Below, piece by piece: positions 1-7,148 of a stretch of 30,517 nt of DNA; position 1 is the stretch's first letter, and the number at the start of each line of letters is the position of its first letter. The position numbers and the translations under genes were made by a program. This DNA comes from JAHFLQ01 sp964432465 (GTDB lineage: Bacteria > Patescibacteriota > Minisyncoccia > UBA6257 > WO2-44-18). The stretch lies in contig CAYSNI010000069.1 of the NCBI GenBank assembly GCA_964432465.1, positions 1-30,517 of the forward strand, given 5' to 3'. Below the pieces are notes generated by a model. It did not search any database. It had not been told where the DNA came from and saw nothing but the letters and a program-made list of their open reading frames with translations.

Positions 1-38
1 TCCGAAGTTAGTATGGAAAGGCCCATCAGAATCGTTCC

Positions 39-179
39 CTACAAGATGGCGTCCAGAAACTTCCGATCAGTAATTGCCGAGCGCGGATCCAGCTTTTCTA
101 CATACTTCGGATCAATCTGGAGTACGAAGTGGCCGAAGCGGCCGTCCCTAATTTCAATCACTACCGGATCGGTTTTCAT
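39..179 (-). CDS. Small SD-led protein, 46 aa, unknown function
   Basis: This short reading frame begins MKTDPVVIEIRDG and ends KFLDAIL. I recognise no family. The case for a real gene is its start. The minus strand reads AGGAGG, then TAGT, then ATG, an almost ideal Shine-Dalgarno at normal spacing. An extended -10 box (TG, T, TATAAT at 213-221) lies upstream and would leave a leader of about 27 nt. The protein is charged and soluble, with a beta-strand-like first half (VVIEIRDGRFGHFVLQI) and no membrane segment. It belongs to the set of SD-led accessory genes in this window, whereas ftsW next to it has no SD. No terminator is visible in the 38 nt left before the window edge. Confidence 0.6.
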   Translation of the reverse strand: MKTDPVVIEIRDGRFGHFVLQIDPKYVEKLDPRSAITDRKFLDAIL

Positions 180-212
180 ACTACCTCCTCTTTTCAGTGC
201 AACGACTCAATT

Positions 213-221
213 ATTATAACA
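213..221 (-). promoter_or_regulatory. Extended -10 promoter for the 46-aa gene
   Basis: The minus strand reads TGTTATAAT, a perfect TATAAT preceded by the TG of an extended -10 box. No convincing -35 hexamer lies 17 nt further upstream, which is acceptable for extended -10 promoters. The predicted start point is near 206. Confidence 0.5.
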
Positions 222-239
222 TCAAAAACTAGACTGACC

Positions 240-1328
240 CTAAGTGTGCTTTGAAATATTCGCCACCATACCGCCGATGGTCATAAAAATAGCGAGCGCG
301 CTGCCACCGTAACTGATGAACGGTAACGGCACGCCGGTAAGCGGCAGAATTCCGGAGATGGCGCCGATATTTACAAAGACCTGGAGTCCGATCACCGATC
401 CAAAACCCACGAGCAAAAGTTTCCCAAATTTATCGCTCGTCTTCTTGGCAAGTAAAAATATTCTCAATACTAAAATCCCGAATAATGTAATCAAAGATAT
501 CGAACCAACGAAGCCAAACTCTTCCGCGAGGACCGCGAAGATCGAATCACCGATCGGTTCCGGCAAACGGCTAATCTTGCTAGTGGATTGGCCGTAGCCT
601 ACGCCATCAATACCGCCGGAACCGATCGCGATCAGCGCCTGATTGAGATGATAGCCACCCGCCTGCGGATCAGCGTTAGGTTTCAGGAAGTTAGTCACGC
701 GATCCAAACGATACGGAGTGGCAACAATCAGCGCGCCAATAATCCCAGCCATTACCGTAAAAGAAACACCAATGTGCCAGAGTTTCGCGCCACTCGCAAA
801 GTAAAGAATCATGGATGCGGCAAAAATAATTACAACTGTGGAAGTAGCCGGCTGCTTCAAAAGTAGTCCGCACACTACAAGTAGTAATGCCATCATCGGG
901 ATCATGCCTCTCCAAAAATCCTTACCCCTATTTCCTTGCCCCGCCAACCAGGCGGCCAAATACAGAATCACCGTCAGCTTCACAAGCTCGGCCGGCTGAA
1001 ACGTGATCGGGCCGATATTCAGCCAACGCTCGGCGCCGCCGGCCCTGACGCCTAGAGGGGTGAAGACGAGCGCTAACGCCACGATACTCACCAGCAAAAG
1101 AAAGATCGCGACCTTCTGATAGCGGCGATAATAGATTTTGTACGCGACCAGAAAACCGATAATGCCAAAACTCAATCCGAAATAAATCTGATGCTTTAAA
1201 TAATATAAGCTGTCGCCAAATTTCGCCTGGCCGAGATTGGAAGACGCGCTGTTTAACACCACCAAGCCGAACACGACAAGAAAAGCGAGGGTAGTTAAAA
1301 TTAGATAGTCGGGCTTATGAACTCGCAT
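240..1328 (-). CDS. ftsW: FtsW/RodA/SpoVE-family (SEDS) cell-wall glycosyltransferase
   Basis: A 362-aa polytopic membrane protein of the SEDS family, which polymerises lipid II into peptidoglycan glycan strands together with a class B penicillin-binding protein. Family signatures are GAERWLNIGPITFQPAELVK in the first half, PEPIGDSIFAVLAEEFGF in the extracellular loop and GVPLPFISYGGS near the C-terminus. About ten hydrophobic segments are visible and the length is normal. FtsW is preferred over RodA because of the PEPIGDSIFAVLAEE loop and the downstream PLPFISYGGS, though the two are hard to separate by eye. The gene starts 3 nt after the stop of the deacylase homologue and has no SD, so it is probably translated by coupling from that gene. 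Nothing terminator-like follows the stop. Confidence 0.93.
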   Translation of the reverse strand: MRVHKPDYLILTTLAFLVVFGLVVLNSASSNLGQAKFGDSLYYLKHQIYFGLSFGIIGFLVAYKIYYRRYQKVAIFLLLVSIVALALVFTPLGVRAGGAERWLNIGPITFQPAELVKLTVILYLAAWLAGQGNRGKDFWRGMIPMMALLLVVCGLLLKQPATSTVVIIFAASMILYFASGAKLWHIGVSFTVMAGIIGALIVATPYRLDRVTNFLKPNADPQAGGYHLNQALIAIGSGGIDGVGYGQSTSKISRLPEPIGDSIFAVLAEEFGFVGSISLITLFGILVLRIFLLAKKTSDKFGKLLLVGFGSVIGLQVFVNIGAISGILPLTGVPLPFISYGGSALAIFMTIGGMVANISKHT

Positions 1329-1331
1329 TGG

Positions 1332-2840
1332 TCAACTGTGCTTTAATACCCTGCCACCAGCGGTACGGGTTAGTGAACTGTCGCTCACAGCTAATTTTCC
1401 GTTAACGAAAACATACTTGATCGCGACAATCCCGGACTTTAAAGAAAGTAGGCTTAGGTCGGCGTAATGTCCTTCTTTCACTAATCCGCGCTTCTTGATG
1501 CCAAATTTCTCCGCGGCCTCTGAGGTAATTTTTTCCACTGCCTGGGGTAGAGTTAAACCTTTTAGACGAAGCATCATTTCTAGAAACTTTGGAAAAGTTC
1601 GCGAAAAGCGCTCATGCTTGATCAACTTAGCGTCCGACGGCAAACTCGCGCCGTTGGAAGCAATGAGGACCTGATTCCGCTCCAAATTACGCACTAACAA
1701 ATCAAGATTGATATTCTTATAAAAAACTGTAGCTCGAAGATGGGTTAATTTCATTAACCGTACTAGGGCTTCACCAACGCTTACTTCCTGACTTTCCGCC
1801 ATCTGATGCAGTGTCTTACCGAGGAGGTACTCCCTGCCTTTCGCTTGCGCGATGAGGATGGCCTTGCCATCCATAGCCGATACTTCGCTCACAATCCGAT
1901 TGCGCGTGTCCGGATTTTCAAGATACGAGAGCATCACGTCTAAATTCCCCACTCTCGCCCAGCGCGGTAGCAAGGTATAAATTGGCACGATTGTTTCGGC
2001 AAAAGGATAACTATCGACGTGAATATCTAATTCACTGGCAACGCTATGAATCATTTCTAAGCCTTTCTGATATTCATTTTCAAATCCAAGCTGTGGCTTG
2101 AAATGGCTGATTAAAGTTTTCACACCGGTTTCTTCAGTTACTTTCACTGTCTCCGCCACCGCCGCCAGTAGCCCTTCTTCTTCATCGCGAAGATGCGTCG
2201 CGTACACGCCCTGATGCTCCGCCACAATTTTAACCAATTCTTTAATCTCCGAGTACGGAACCTGTCTCGCATGCGCGTATCCCAGTCCGGTGGAAAGACC
2301 GAAGGCCCCTTCTTTCATGGAATCAGAAATTAATTTTTGAAACGCGCGTAATTCGGAGACTGTCAGATCCCTCGCATCCTCACCCACCATCGCCCTACGA
2401 ATTGTGGAATGGCCAATCAGCGTCCCAAAATTAACGCCAAGTTTCCGCTGACTCAATATTTTCAAAAATTCCGCGATTGAATGCCAATCAACATTAATTT
2501 GGCTGGTATCTGTCCACTTGCGAATGGAGTCCAGGCTGCCATAGATAAGCGGTGCGAGTGATGAACCGCACTGCCCTCCCAAAATTGTGGTCACGCCCTG
2601 CAACAAGAAGTCCTGCTGTTCGGGGTTAGTAAAAAGCGAAAGGTGATGATCGGAGTCGGTATTCACATCAATAAATCCCGGTGAGAGATAAAGACCGAGG
2701 CCGTCAATGACAAGATCGGCTTTTTTCGTTGGGAATTTACCGATCGCGGAGATCTTGTCACCGGAAATCAAAACGTCGGCCAGATACGGCGATTTTTTTC
2801 CACTTCCGTCAACAATTTTGGCTCCTTTAATGAGAACCAT
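1332..2840 (-). CDS. N-acyl-D-amino-acid deacylase/amidohydrolase homologue with altered metal site
   Basis: A 502-aa amidohydrolase-superfamily protein most like N-acyl-D-amino-acid deacylases: N-terminal beta-sandwich strands (LIKGAKIVDGSG), GVTTILGGQCG at 82-92, FGLSTGLGY, THLRDE, ISHFK, and a C-terminal RGLVKEGHYADL segment. Retained metal-ligand candidates are C91, H216 and H246. The normally invariant HxH after PGFIDV is replaced by N60 and D62 (PGFIDVNTDSD), and the usual late SDG aspartate is N396 (IASNGAS). Catalysis may therefore be changed or lost. The start at 2840 begins with MVLIKGAKIVDG as expected for the family and follows GAGGTA; a longer in-frame extension to 2909 overlaps the zinc-ribbon gene and is rejected. 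The gene is followed at once by ftsW, which suggests a cell-wall or D-amino-acid role. Confidence 0.82.
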   Translation of the reverse strand: MVLIKGAKIVDGSGKKSPYLADVLISGDKISAIGKFPTKKADLVIDGLGLYLSPGFIDVNTDSDHHLSLFTNPEQQDFLLQGVTTILGGQCGSSLAPLIYGSLDSIRKWTDTSQINVDWHSIAEFLKILSQRKLGVNFGTLIGHSTIRRAMVGEDARDLTVSELRAFQKLISDSMKEGAFGLSTGLGYAHARQVPYSEIKELVKIVAEHQGVYATHLRDEEEGLLAAVAETVKVTEETGVKTLISHFKPQLGFENEYQKGLEMIHSVASELDIHVDSYPFAETIVPIYTLLPRWARVGNLDVMLSYLENPDTRNRIVSEVSAMDGKAILIAQAKGREYLLGKTLHQMAESQEVSVGEALVRLMKLTHLRATVFYKNINLDLLVRNLERNQVLIASNGASLPSDAKLIKHERFSRTFPKFLEMMLRLKGLTLPQAVEKITSEAAEKFGIKKRGLVKEGHYADLSLLSLKSGIVAIKYVFVNGKLAVSDSSLTRTAGGRVLKHS

Positions 2841-2847
2841 TACCTCA

Positions 2848-2856
2848 ATTATACCA
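2848..2856 (-). promoter_or_regulatory. Extended -10 promoter for the deacylase-ftsW unit
   Basis: The minus strand reads TGGTATAAT, ending only 7 nt before the ATG at 2840, so the transcript would be leaderless or nearly so. The box sits directly after the terminator of the zinc-ribbon gene. Confidence 0.55.
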
Positions 2857-2861
2857 TTTTG

Positions 2862-2889
2862 AAATAAAAACTGGCTCAATGAGCCAGTT
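2862..2889 (-). terminator. Rho-independent terminator of the zinc-ribbon gene
   Basis: The stem is AACTGGCTC / GAGCCAGTT with a 3-nt loop (perfect 9 bp), followed on the minus strand by TTTATTT. The zinc-ribbon stop codon (TGA) sits inside the hairpin. Confidence 0.75.
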
Positions 2890-3178
2890 CTGCGAGCTTT
2901 CTGCCACAATCCGGGCAGTAAACTATTGGGATGTTGCTATTTTTCTCTCGACTCACAAATGCCGCCAAACCAATTAACATCCGATGGTAGCGCGGACCGC
3001 ACTGGGTACCGAAAACGCTGTTATCTTCCAACGCCTTCTGCGCGCGTTCAAAGATTACCTCCGGCTTCCGGGAAGCCGGAAGCTGCGCGCCGCATGCGTT
3101 GCAAAAGCGCGCGAGCGAGCCCATCTGATTGGGACAGTTCGGACACTGCACCTTAGGAACCTCATTTGGGTTTTTCAT
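2876..3178 (-). CDS. Zinc-ribbon protein, 100 aa
   Basis: A 100-aa soluble protein with an N-terminal zinc ribbon, CPNC at residues 12-15 and CNAC at 26-29. A further half-ribbon, CPDCGRKL, lies near the C-terminus from residue 88; it could pair with another chain or with upstream cysteines. The middle (about 38-75) looks helical. No enzymatic signature is visible; such proteins are usually nucleic-acid or protein binders, but no function can be assigned. The start is supported by GGAGG 6 nt before the ATG. It follows the small membrane protein gene by 60 nt and may be its partner. A strong terminator overlaps its last codons. Confidence 0.78.
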   Translation of the reverse strand: MKNPNEVPKVQCPNCPNQMGSLARFCNACGAQLPASRKPEVIFERAQKALEDNSVFGTQCGPRYHRMLIGLAAFVSREKNSNIPIVYCPDCGRKLAELAH

Positions 3179-3211
3179 CTAGCCCTCCACAAAGACATTG
3201 CGGGTTGGTAC

Positions 3212-3238
3212 AACGTGACCGCCGCCGACGATCACGTT
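3212..3238. repeat. Inverted repeat between two small genes
   Basis: AACGTGA and TCACGTT are perfect 7-nt arms with a 13-nt GC-rich spacer. The element lies between the stop of the 85-aa membrane protein and the start of the zinc-ribbon gene. It could be a processing hairpin or weak attenuator; no U-tract follows. Confidence 0.35.
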
Positions 3239-3496
3239 TTAGAACCACCCCAAGTACCAGTCCTCCAATACGTGCGAGACAATAGCTACCGACAACGATA
3301 GCCAGAATAAGTAAGGGCGCGTGCGCAACTCGTCCGTCGGGGTGACCGAAAAATAACGTAAGATGATCAAGATCAATCGCAACAGCAGCCAAGCCACCAC
3401 AAACGCCAGCGCGAAATGCAAAAATGGTGCTCTCAGGGTGTACGACCAGTTGATTGTAGGCCAACGCCACTCGATGCCGGAGAGAGCGTAACACAT
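3239..3496 (-). CDS. Small integral membrane protein, 85 aa
   Basis: An 85-aa protein rich in tryptophan, with two likely membrane segments: about residues 24-47 (FLHFALAFVVAWLLLRLILI) and about 64-76 (RPYLFWLSLSVAIVSHVLED). The histidine and acidic residues at the end (SHVLEDWYLGW) faintly recall YdjM-type membrane proteins, but this is too weak for a name. The start is supported by GGAG 4 nt before the ATG. A longer open frame on the same strand (3162-3632) overlaps it in another register, but its composition is unlike a protein and it has no start signal. The gene lies 39 nt after mraY and may be the last cistron of that unit. Confidence 0.62.
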   Translation of the reverse strand: MCYALSGIEWRWPTINWSYTLRAPFLHFALAFVVAWLLLRLILIILRYFSVTPTDELRTRPYLFWLSLSVAIVSHVLEDWYLGWF

Positions 3497-3535
3497 AGAA
3501 CTCCGTTATTAAAAATCTACAATGATACTGCCACC

Positions 3536-4582
3536 TTATAGATACTGGGTCAAGGCAAACAAAGCGAGGCCGAGCGCCACCGAAATAACGGAGATAATCC
3601 AGAAACGCATGGTCACTTTTGACTCCGGCCAACCGAGCGCTTCGAAGTGATGGTGAATCGGCGTGGAAATAAATATTTTTTTACCGCCACGGAATTTTTT
3701 ACTACCAAGTTGGACGATTACCGACAGCGATTCAATTACTAGTATCGGCGCGAAAAAAGGAAGAAGGAGGGTGGTGTTTGTCAACATGGAAATAACTCCC
3801 ATGGTAATCCCCAGTGACATTGAGCCGGTGTCACCCATAAAAAATCTGGCCGGGTAGATATTGAACCACAAAAAGGCCAGGGTCGCGCCGATAATCACCC
3901 CGCTAAGCGTCGCCAAATCATAGCGGCCCAGTACGAAAGCGACTACGGTCAAAGCAATGTAGGCGAAAAGCATCACCCCGCCAAGCAAACCGTCCAGACC
4001 ATCGGTTTCGTTCGCCGAAAACGCGCTCGCGACAATAATGAAAATAAAAAGTGGTATATACAGCCAGCCAATATTAATACTGCCGACGAACGGAACGGCC
4101 AGCACATCCCAATCTAAGCGATAATAAAACCATAAAGCGGCTACCACCGCGAACAACAGGTACATCACTAGTTTCTGGCTGACGCGCAGACCGCCACCTT
4201 TAGGACCGATACGAAGCACGCCCAAAAAGTCATCCGCAAGGCCAAGCATTGCCGCGATTAACATTGCCGCTAGTGGCAGATACGTCTCGGCCCGGTCAAA
4301 AAAATTAAGATAACTCCAGAAGCCATCAAATAGCCAGTGCAAAACCAGAAGCAAACAGGCGATACCGATAACCGTCCCCCAAATAATAATTCCACCCATT
4401 GTCGGCGTCCCCTCCTTTTTGGCATGCAGCTGGGAATAAACCGGGGCGGCTTCGCTGGTACGAATCTGTTTTCGGATTCCGAATTTATTTAAGAGCCTGC
4501 TGATAATAGGCGTAATCAGCAAGGCAACCAAAAAAGCGATAACCGAAAGTCCGATAATTCTAACTGCTTGAAGTACTACCAT
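3536..4582 (-). CDS. mraY: Phospho-N-acetylmuramoyl-pentapeptide-transferase MraY
   Basis: A 348-aa polytopic membrane enzyme that transfers phospho-MurNAc-pentapeptide from the UDP sugar to undecaprenyl phosphate, giving lipid I. Visible family motifs are GTPTMGG (59-64), the catalytic-site LADDFLG (D117, D118), ETDGLDGL (192-199), FFMGDTGSM and STPIHHHFE near the end. The usual asparagine before TDGLDG appears as NE here; otherwise all signatures are intact. Length and roughly ten membrane spans match the family. The start overlaps the last 7 nt of the D,D-carboxypeptidase gene (ATGGTAG), showing translational coupling in the unit scpA-scpB-dacA-mraY. Confidence 0.96.
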   Translation of the reverse strand: MVVLQAVRIIGLSVIAFLVALLITPIISRLLNKFGIRKQIRTSEAAPVYSQLHAKKEGTPTMGGIIIWGTVIGIACLLLVLHWLFDGFWSYLNFFDRAETYLPLAAMLIAAMLGLADDFLGVLRIGPKGGGLRVSQKLVMYLLFAVVAALWFYYRLDWDVLAVPFVGSINIGWLYIPLFIFIIVASAFSANETDGLDGLLGGVMLFAYIALTVVAFVLGRYDLATLSGVIIGATLAFLWFNIYPARFFMGDTGSMSLGITMGVISMLTNTTLLLPFFAPILVIESLSVIVQLGSKKFRGGKKIFISTPIHHHFEALGWPESKVTMRFWIISVISVALGLALFALTQYL

Positions 4583-5457
4583 TTCGTATAAGTATTATAT
4601 AAGGCCTCCGTATCCTTAGTCCGATCTTCACTGCCTAAAACAATAATCAGCAGAGGCTGAGTCTGGCCGGCGGACGGTGAATGAAATAATGATATCAAAT
4701 TACCGCTCGCCTCATCAATAAACCCAGTCTTACCGCCGATGAAATTCGGCTGATTCACAAAAGGATGGATGTTCCCGCCAACCTCCCGGGTAATCGCGAA
4801 AATTTCCGGATGAACGTTAAAAATGTAAATCACCAGCTTTTCCAGATCGCTGACCATTGATTGATTCAGAGCGGATAAACCGGTGGGATCAAAATAACGC
4901 GTGTTGTACATACCGATTGAAATGGCCCGCTGATTCATCAATTGAACAAACTCCTCCGTTCCCACGTATTCCGCTAACGCCACGCCCGCGTCATTACTGG
5001 AAACTTTTAAAAGCGCGCCGAGTAGTTCGCGACGGCTATAAAATTTCCCCGCAATAAGATTCCCGGCGCCTCCTTCGGTAGCGATCGCCTCCGAACTAAC
5101 TTTAACGCTGGATGTCGCGTTAATTTTTTCCAGAGCGACCACCGCGGTCATCAATTTAGTTAAGGAAGCGACCGGCCATTGCTGATTAGGATGAGAAATA
5201 AAAAATTCGTCCGTGCTGTTAATGCGCTTAACCAGTGCGGAGGCCGCGCTGATTTTTGGCACCGGCCTCTGAACAACAACGGCCCGAGGCGCCTCCGGAA
5301 TAATTGTGTCTTTCGCGCTCGCGGTGACGGTTGTAGCCTCAAGTGTGGCGGTGTAGACGACTTCGTCAGAACTACCGCGACGGGCATTACCGGCTAACGC
5401 TGAAAAAAGCACGACCAAAGAAAGAACCAGGCTGTATAGCTTATTGCGGTCGATCAT
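4576..5457 (-). CDS. dacA: D-alanyl-D-alanine carboxypeptidase (peptidase S11, PBP5-like)
   Basis: A 293-aa exported serine peptidase that trims the terminal D-Ala of peptidoglycan stem peptides. It has the three active-site boxes of the S11 family: SLTK at 98-101 (S98 nucleophile, K101), SSN at 153-155 and KTG at 243-245. An N-terminal hydrophobic segment (about 7-22) serves as signal peptide or anchor, followed by a low-complexity Thr/Ala/Pro linker of about 45 residues. The C-terminal beta-rich domain of PBP5 is absent, giving a short form. The start at 5457 (MIDRNKLYSL) places the signal sequence correctly and overlaps the end of scpB by 17 nt; an in-frame ATG 8 codons earlier is possible. 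mraY overlaps its end. Confidence 0.92.
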   Translation of the reverse strand: MIDRNKLYSLVLSLVVLFSALAGNARRGSSDEVVYTATLEATTVTASAKDTIIPEAPRAVVVQRPVPKISAASALVKRINSTDEFFISHPNQQWPVASLTKLMTAVVALEKINATSSVKVSSEAIATEGGAGNLIAGKFYSRRELLGALLKVSSNDAGVALAEYVGTEEFVQLMNQRAISIGMYNTRYFDPTGLSALNQSMVSDLEKLVIYIFNVHPEIFAITREVGGNIHPFVNQPNFIGGKTGFIDEASGNLISLFHSPSAGQTQPLLIIVLGSEDRTKDTEALYNTYTKW

Positions 5458-5998
5458 TTTGAGGATTGCGCAGTGCTTCAATTAGTTGACGGAACTTATC
5501 ATACTCCGGAAGTTCGGTCAGATTGCCGATGCCGAGATGCTTCATCAAGTCCATGCTTGCGTTATATAAAAACGCGTTAGCACGCTTCGGATCCTGAGCG
5601 CGTTCAATTAGACCCCGAATCAAAAGATTGCGGAGCGTAAAGCTAGAGTTCACTCCTCTAATATATTCAATCTCCGAGCGGAGCAACGGACCGGCGTAGG
5701 TAACGATCGCCAACGTCTCCAGCGCTACCGGAGTCAGCGATTCATGCAACTCTTCTTTAATCACTGCTTCTAAAAGTCCGGCGAATTCCGGCTTGGTAGT
5801 AAGCTGAACGCGATCTTTATTTTCTACTAAAAATAATCCTCGGCTTTCTAGCTTAAGATTTTCTTTTAACACCTGTATCGCGGTTTGCACCTCGTCTACT
5901 TCAACTTTAAGAACCCCGGCAAGTTTTTTATAATCCATCGCCTCGCCATAAATAAAGAGAAGCGCTTCTATTTTTGCTATTAATTGTTCCTTGGTCAT
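5441..5998 (-). CDS. scpB: Segregation and condensation protein B
   Basis: A 185-aa protein with the two winged-helix domains of ScpB, recognisable from the N-terminal KIEALLFIYGEAMDYKKLA and the central ESLTPVALETLAIVTYAGP and RSEIEYIRGVNS segments, the classical second wHTH of the family. ScpB dimerises and binds ScpA to form the non-SMC part of the bacterial condensin. The ATG overlaps the TGA of scpA in ATGA, the usual coupled arrangement. Its last 17 nt are shared with the carboxypeptidase gene. No smc gene is in the window. Confidence 0.94.
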   Translation of the reverse strand: MTKEQLIAKIEALLFIYGEAMDYKKLAGVLKVEVDEVQTAIQVLKENLKLESRGLFLVENKDRVQLTTKPEFAGLLEAVIKEELHESLTPVALETLAIVTYAGPLLRSEIEYIRGVNSSFTLRNLLIRGLIERAQDPKRANAFLYNASMDLMKHLGIGNLTELPEYDKFRQLIEALRNPQNDRPQ

Positions 5999-6714
5999 TC
6001 TTGATTCTCAGTCACTTTTTCTTTTTCTAAAGTAATGTCACTAAAACGTTCACCTTGGCTAACCTTCACAATGCGGTCTTTCAAAAGATGCAGGATCGCC
6101 AGAAACAGCACGATTACTTCTTTCCGCGACTTCTGCTGGGAAAGCGCATGAAAACTCTGTTGGCCGGTAAGTCTATTTAATAACTCTTCCATCTTTTCTT
6201 CAATAGACACCACCGCCTGTTTTACGGTCTGCACTTCTGGAATGAGCTGTTGTAGCAAAGTGGCCAGGTTGCGAACCGCGCTGACTAAATCACCGACCGC
6301 CAGTTCTTTCGGCGGATAAAATACGGACACGTCACCCAGTGAAGAAAGTAATTCTCGTCCGTAGGCGACGTGTTTTTTATCCCAAATCTTCTTCAGATGC
6401 TCAGCCGCTATCTTAAATTCCCGATAGAGCTTGAGCCGCCCTTCCAAATCCTGAATGTCCGCCTCTTCTTCCTTGGTCAGCTCCAACATCGGCAAGAGCA
6501 CCTTAGACTTGATTAACACGAGTTTCGCGGCTACCACCAAAAAATCGGCTACGATCCCCATCTCTTTCTGCTCGCCCAGTTCTTTCACGTAGCGCAAAAA
6601 GTCGGCGGTCACATCCGCTAAACTGATTTGGGTAATCTCCAACTGCTTACCTTCGATCAACTCAAGTAACTTCCCGAGCGGACCAGTGAATTTTTCTAAT
6701 TTAACGTGGTACAT
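5995..6714 (-). CDS. scpA: Segregation and condensation protein A
   Basis: A 239-aa kleisin of the SMC-ScpAB condensin. The N-terminal YHVKLEKFTGPLGKLLELIE matches the usual FxGPLDLLLxLI pattern, with the aspartate replaced by glycine. The segment DFLVVAAKLVLIKSKVLLP is characteristic. The C-terminal winged helix follows a charged linker (about 150-175). No SD precedes the ATG. Instead the region upstream is the heptamer array ending the four-helix-bundle gene, so the native promoter region of this unit may have been displaced by that gene. It leads the overlapping series scpA-scpB-dacA-mraY. Confidence 0.94.
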   Translation of the reverse strand: MYHVKLEKFTGPLGKLLELIEGKQLEITQISLADVTADFLRYVKELGEQKEMGIVADFLVVAAKLVLIKSKVLLPMLELTKEEEADIQDLEGRLKLYREFKIAAEHLKKIWDKKHVAYGRELLSSLGDVSVFYPPKELAVGDLVSAVRNLATLLQQLIPEVQTVKQAVVSIEEKMEELLNRLTGQQSFHALSQQKSRKEVIVLFLAILHLLKDRIVKVSQGERFSDITLEKEKVTENQE

Positions 6715-6748
6715 ATGATTATGACTTATGACTCATGACTTATTACTT
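6715..6748. repeat. Heptamer array, left side of the four-helix-bundle gene
   Basis: The plus strand reads ATGATT, ATGACTT, ATGACTC, ATGACTT, ATTACTT in register from 715 to 748. It starts immediately after the scpA ATG (6712-6714) and supplies the stop codon and final residues of the four-helix-bundle gene. The unit core ATGAC is inverted relative to the array on the other side of that gene. Confidence 0.75.
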
Positions 6749-7106
6749 TTCCTTTAAGACTTTTCTTGAATCCACCTAATTGATCGTTAATGGAAGACAG
6801 CCGGAGGAAAAACTCAGAAAACTCACGGTCCGAAATTAATTTAATGTCTTTTAAAATATCCAAGCAAGCAACGGTCTCGTTTAGAGAGCCTAATGCAATG
6901 TTAAAAAAGTGATTCATGTCTTTATCTGAATGCTTACCACTTCCTTCTGCAAGGTTAAGCGCTATTGATAATGAAGAACGCGTTATCTGACTTCCTATAT
7001 CATACCTGTATTCTTGTGGCATTTTTTTCACTAAAAACATAACTTTAGCAAATACTTTCTTTGCGTCTTTATATACCTGCCACTCTAAGAATCTAAATTT
7101 TTTCAT
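6726..7106 (-). CDS. Four-helix-bundle protein (23S rRNA intervening-sequence/S23 family)
   Basis: A 126-aa all-helical protein. The segments FLEWQVYKDAKKVFAKVMFL, QITRSSLSIALNLAEGSGKH and FFNIALGSLNETVACLDIL are the hallmarks of the family first seen in 23S rRNA intervening sequences and related to the Avd accessory protein of diversity-generating retroelements. Its biochemical role is not established; no reverse transcriptase or variable repeat is nearby. The gene is AT-richer than its neighbours. Both ends lie inside degenerate heptamer arrays with inverted units, and the array even encodes its last residues (VISHES). The arrangement looks like an inserted cassette between scpA and the DUF4015 gene. 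No SD precedes the ATG. Confidence 0.88.
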   Translation of the reverse strand: MKKFRFLEWQVYKDAKKVFAKVMFLVKKMPQEYRYDIGSQITRSSLSIALNLAEGSGKHSDKDMNHFFNIALGSLNETVACLDILKDIKLISDREFSEFFLRLSSINDQLGGFKKSLKGKVISHES

Positions 7107-7148
7107 AGTTATCTGTCATCTGTCATCGGTTATTTGTTATAGGTCATT
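7107..7148. repeat. Heptamer array, right side of the four-helix-bundle gene
   Basis: Six heptamers in perfect register on the plus strand: AGTTATC, TGTCATC, TGTCATC, GGTTATT, TGTTATA, GGTCATT. They begin at the base after the four-helix-bundle ATG and run through the stop codon of the DUF4015 gene (7137-7139) into its last sense codons. On the minus strand the units read GATGACA, so the ATGAC core is inverted relative to the array at 6715-6748. Confidence 0.75.

Noticed and set aside
3162..3632. 156-codon minus-strand frame overlapping mraY and the zinc-ribbon gene
   Set aside because: It crosses the end of mraY, has Arg/Cys-rich filler composition and no start signal; the 85-aa frame in another register has membrane segments and GGAG.
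6715..7148. Heptamer arrays as a CRISPR or diversity-generating retroelement
   Set aside because: Units are 7 nt without spacers, and no cas gene, reverse transcriptase or template/variable repeat pair is present, although the four-helix-bundle family is related to Avd.
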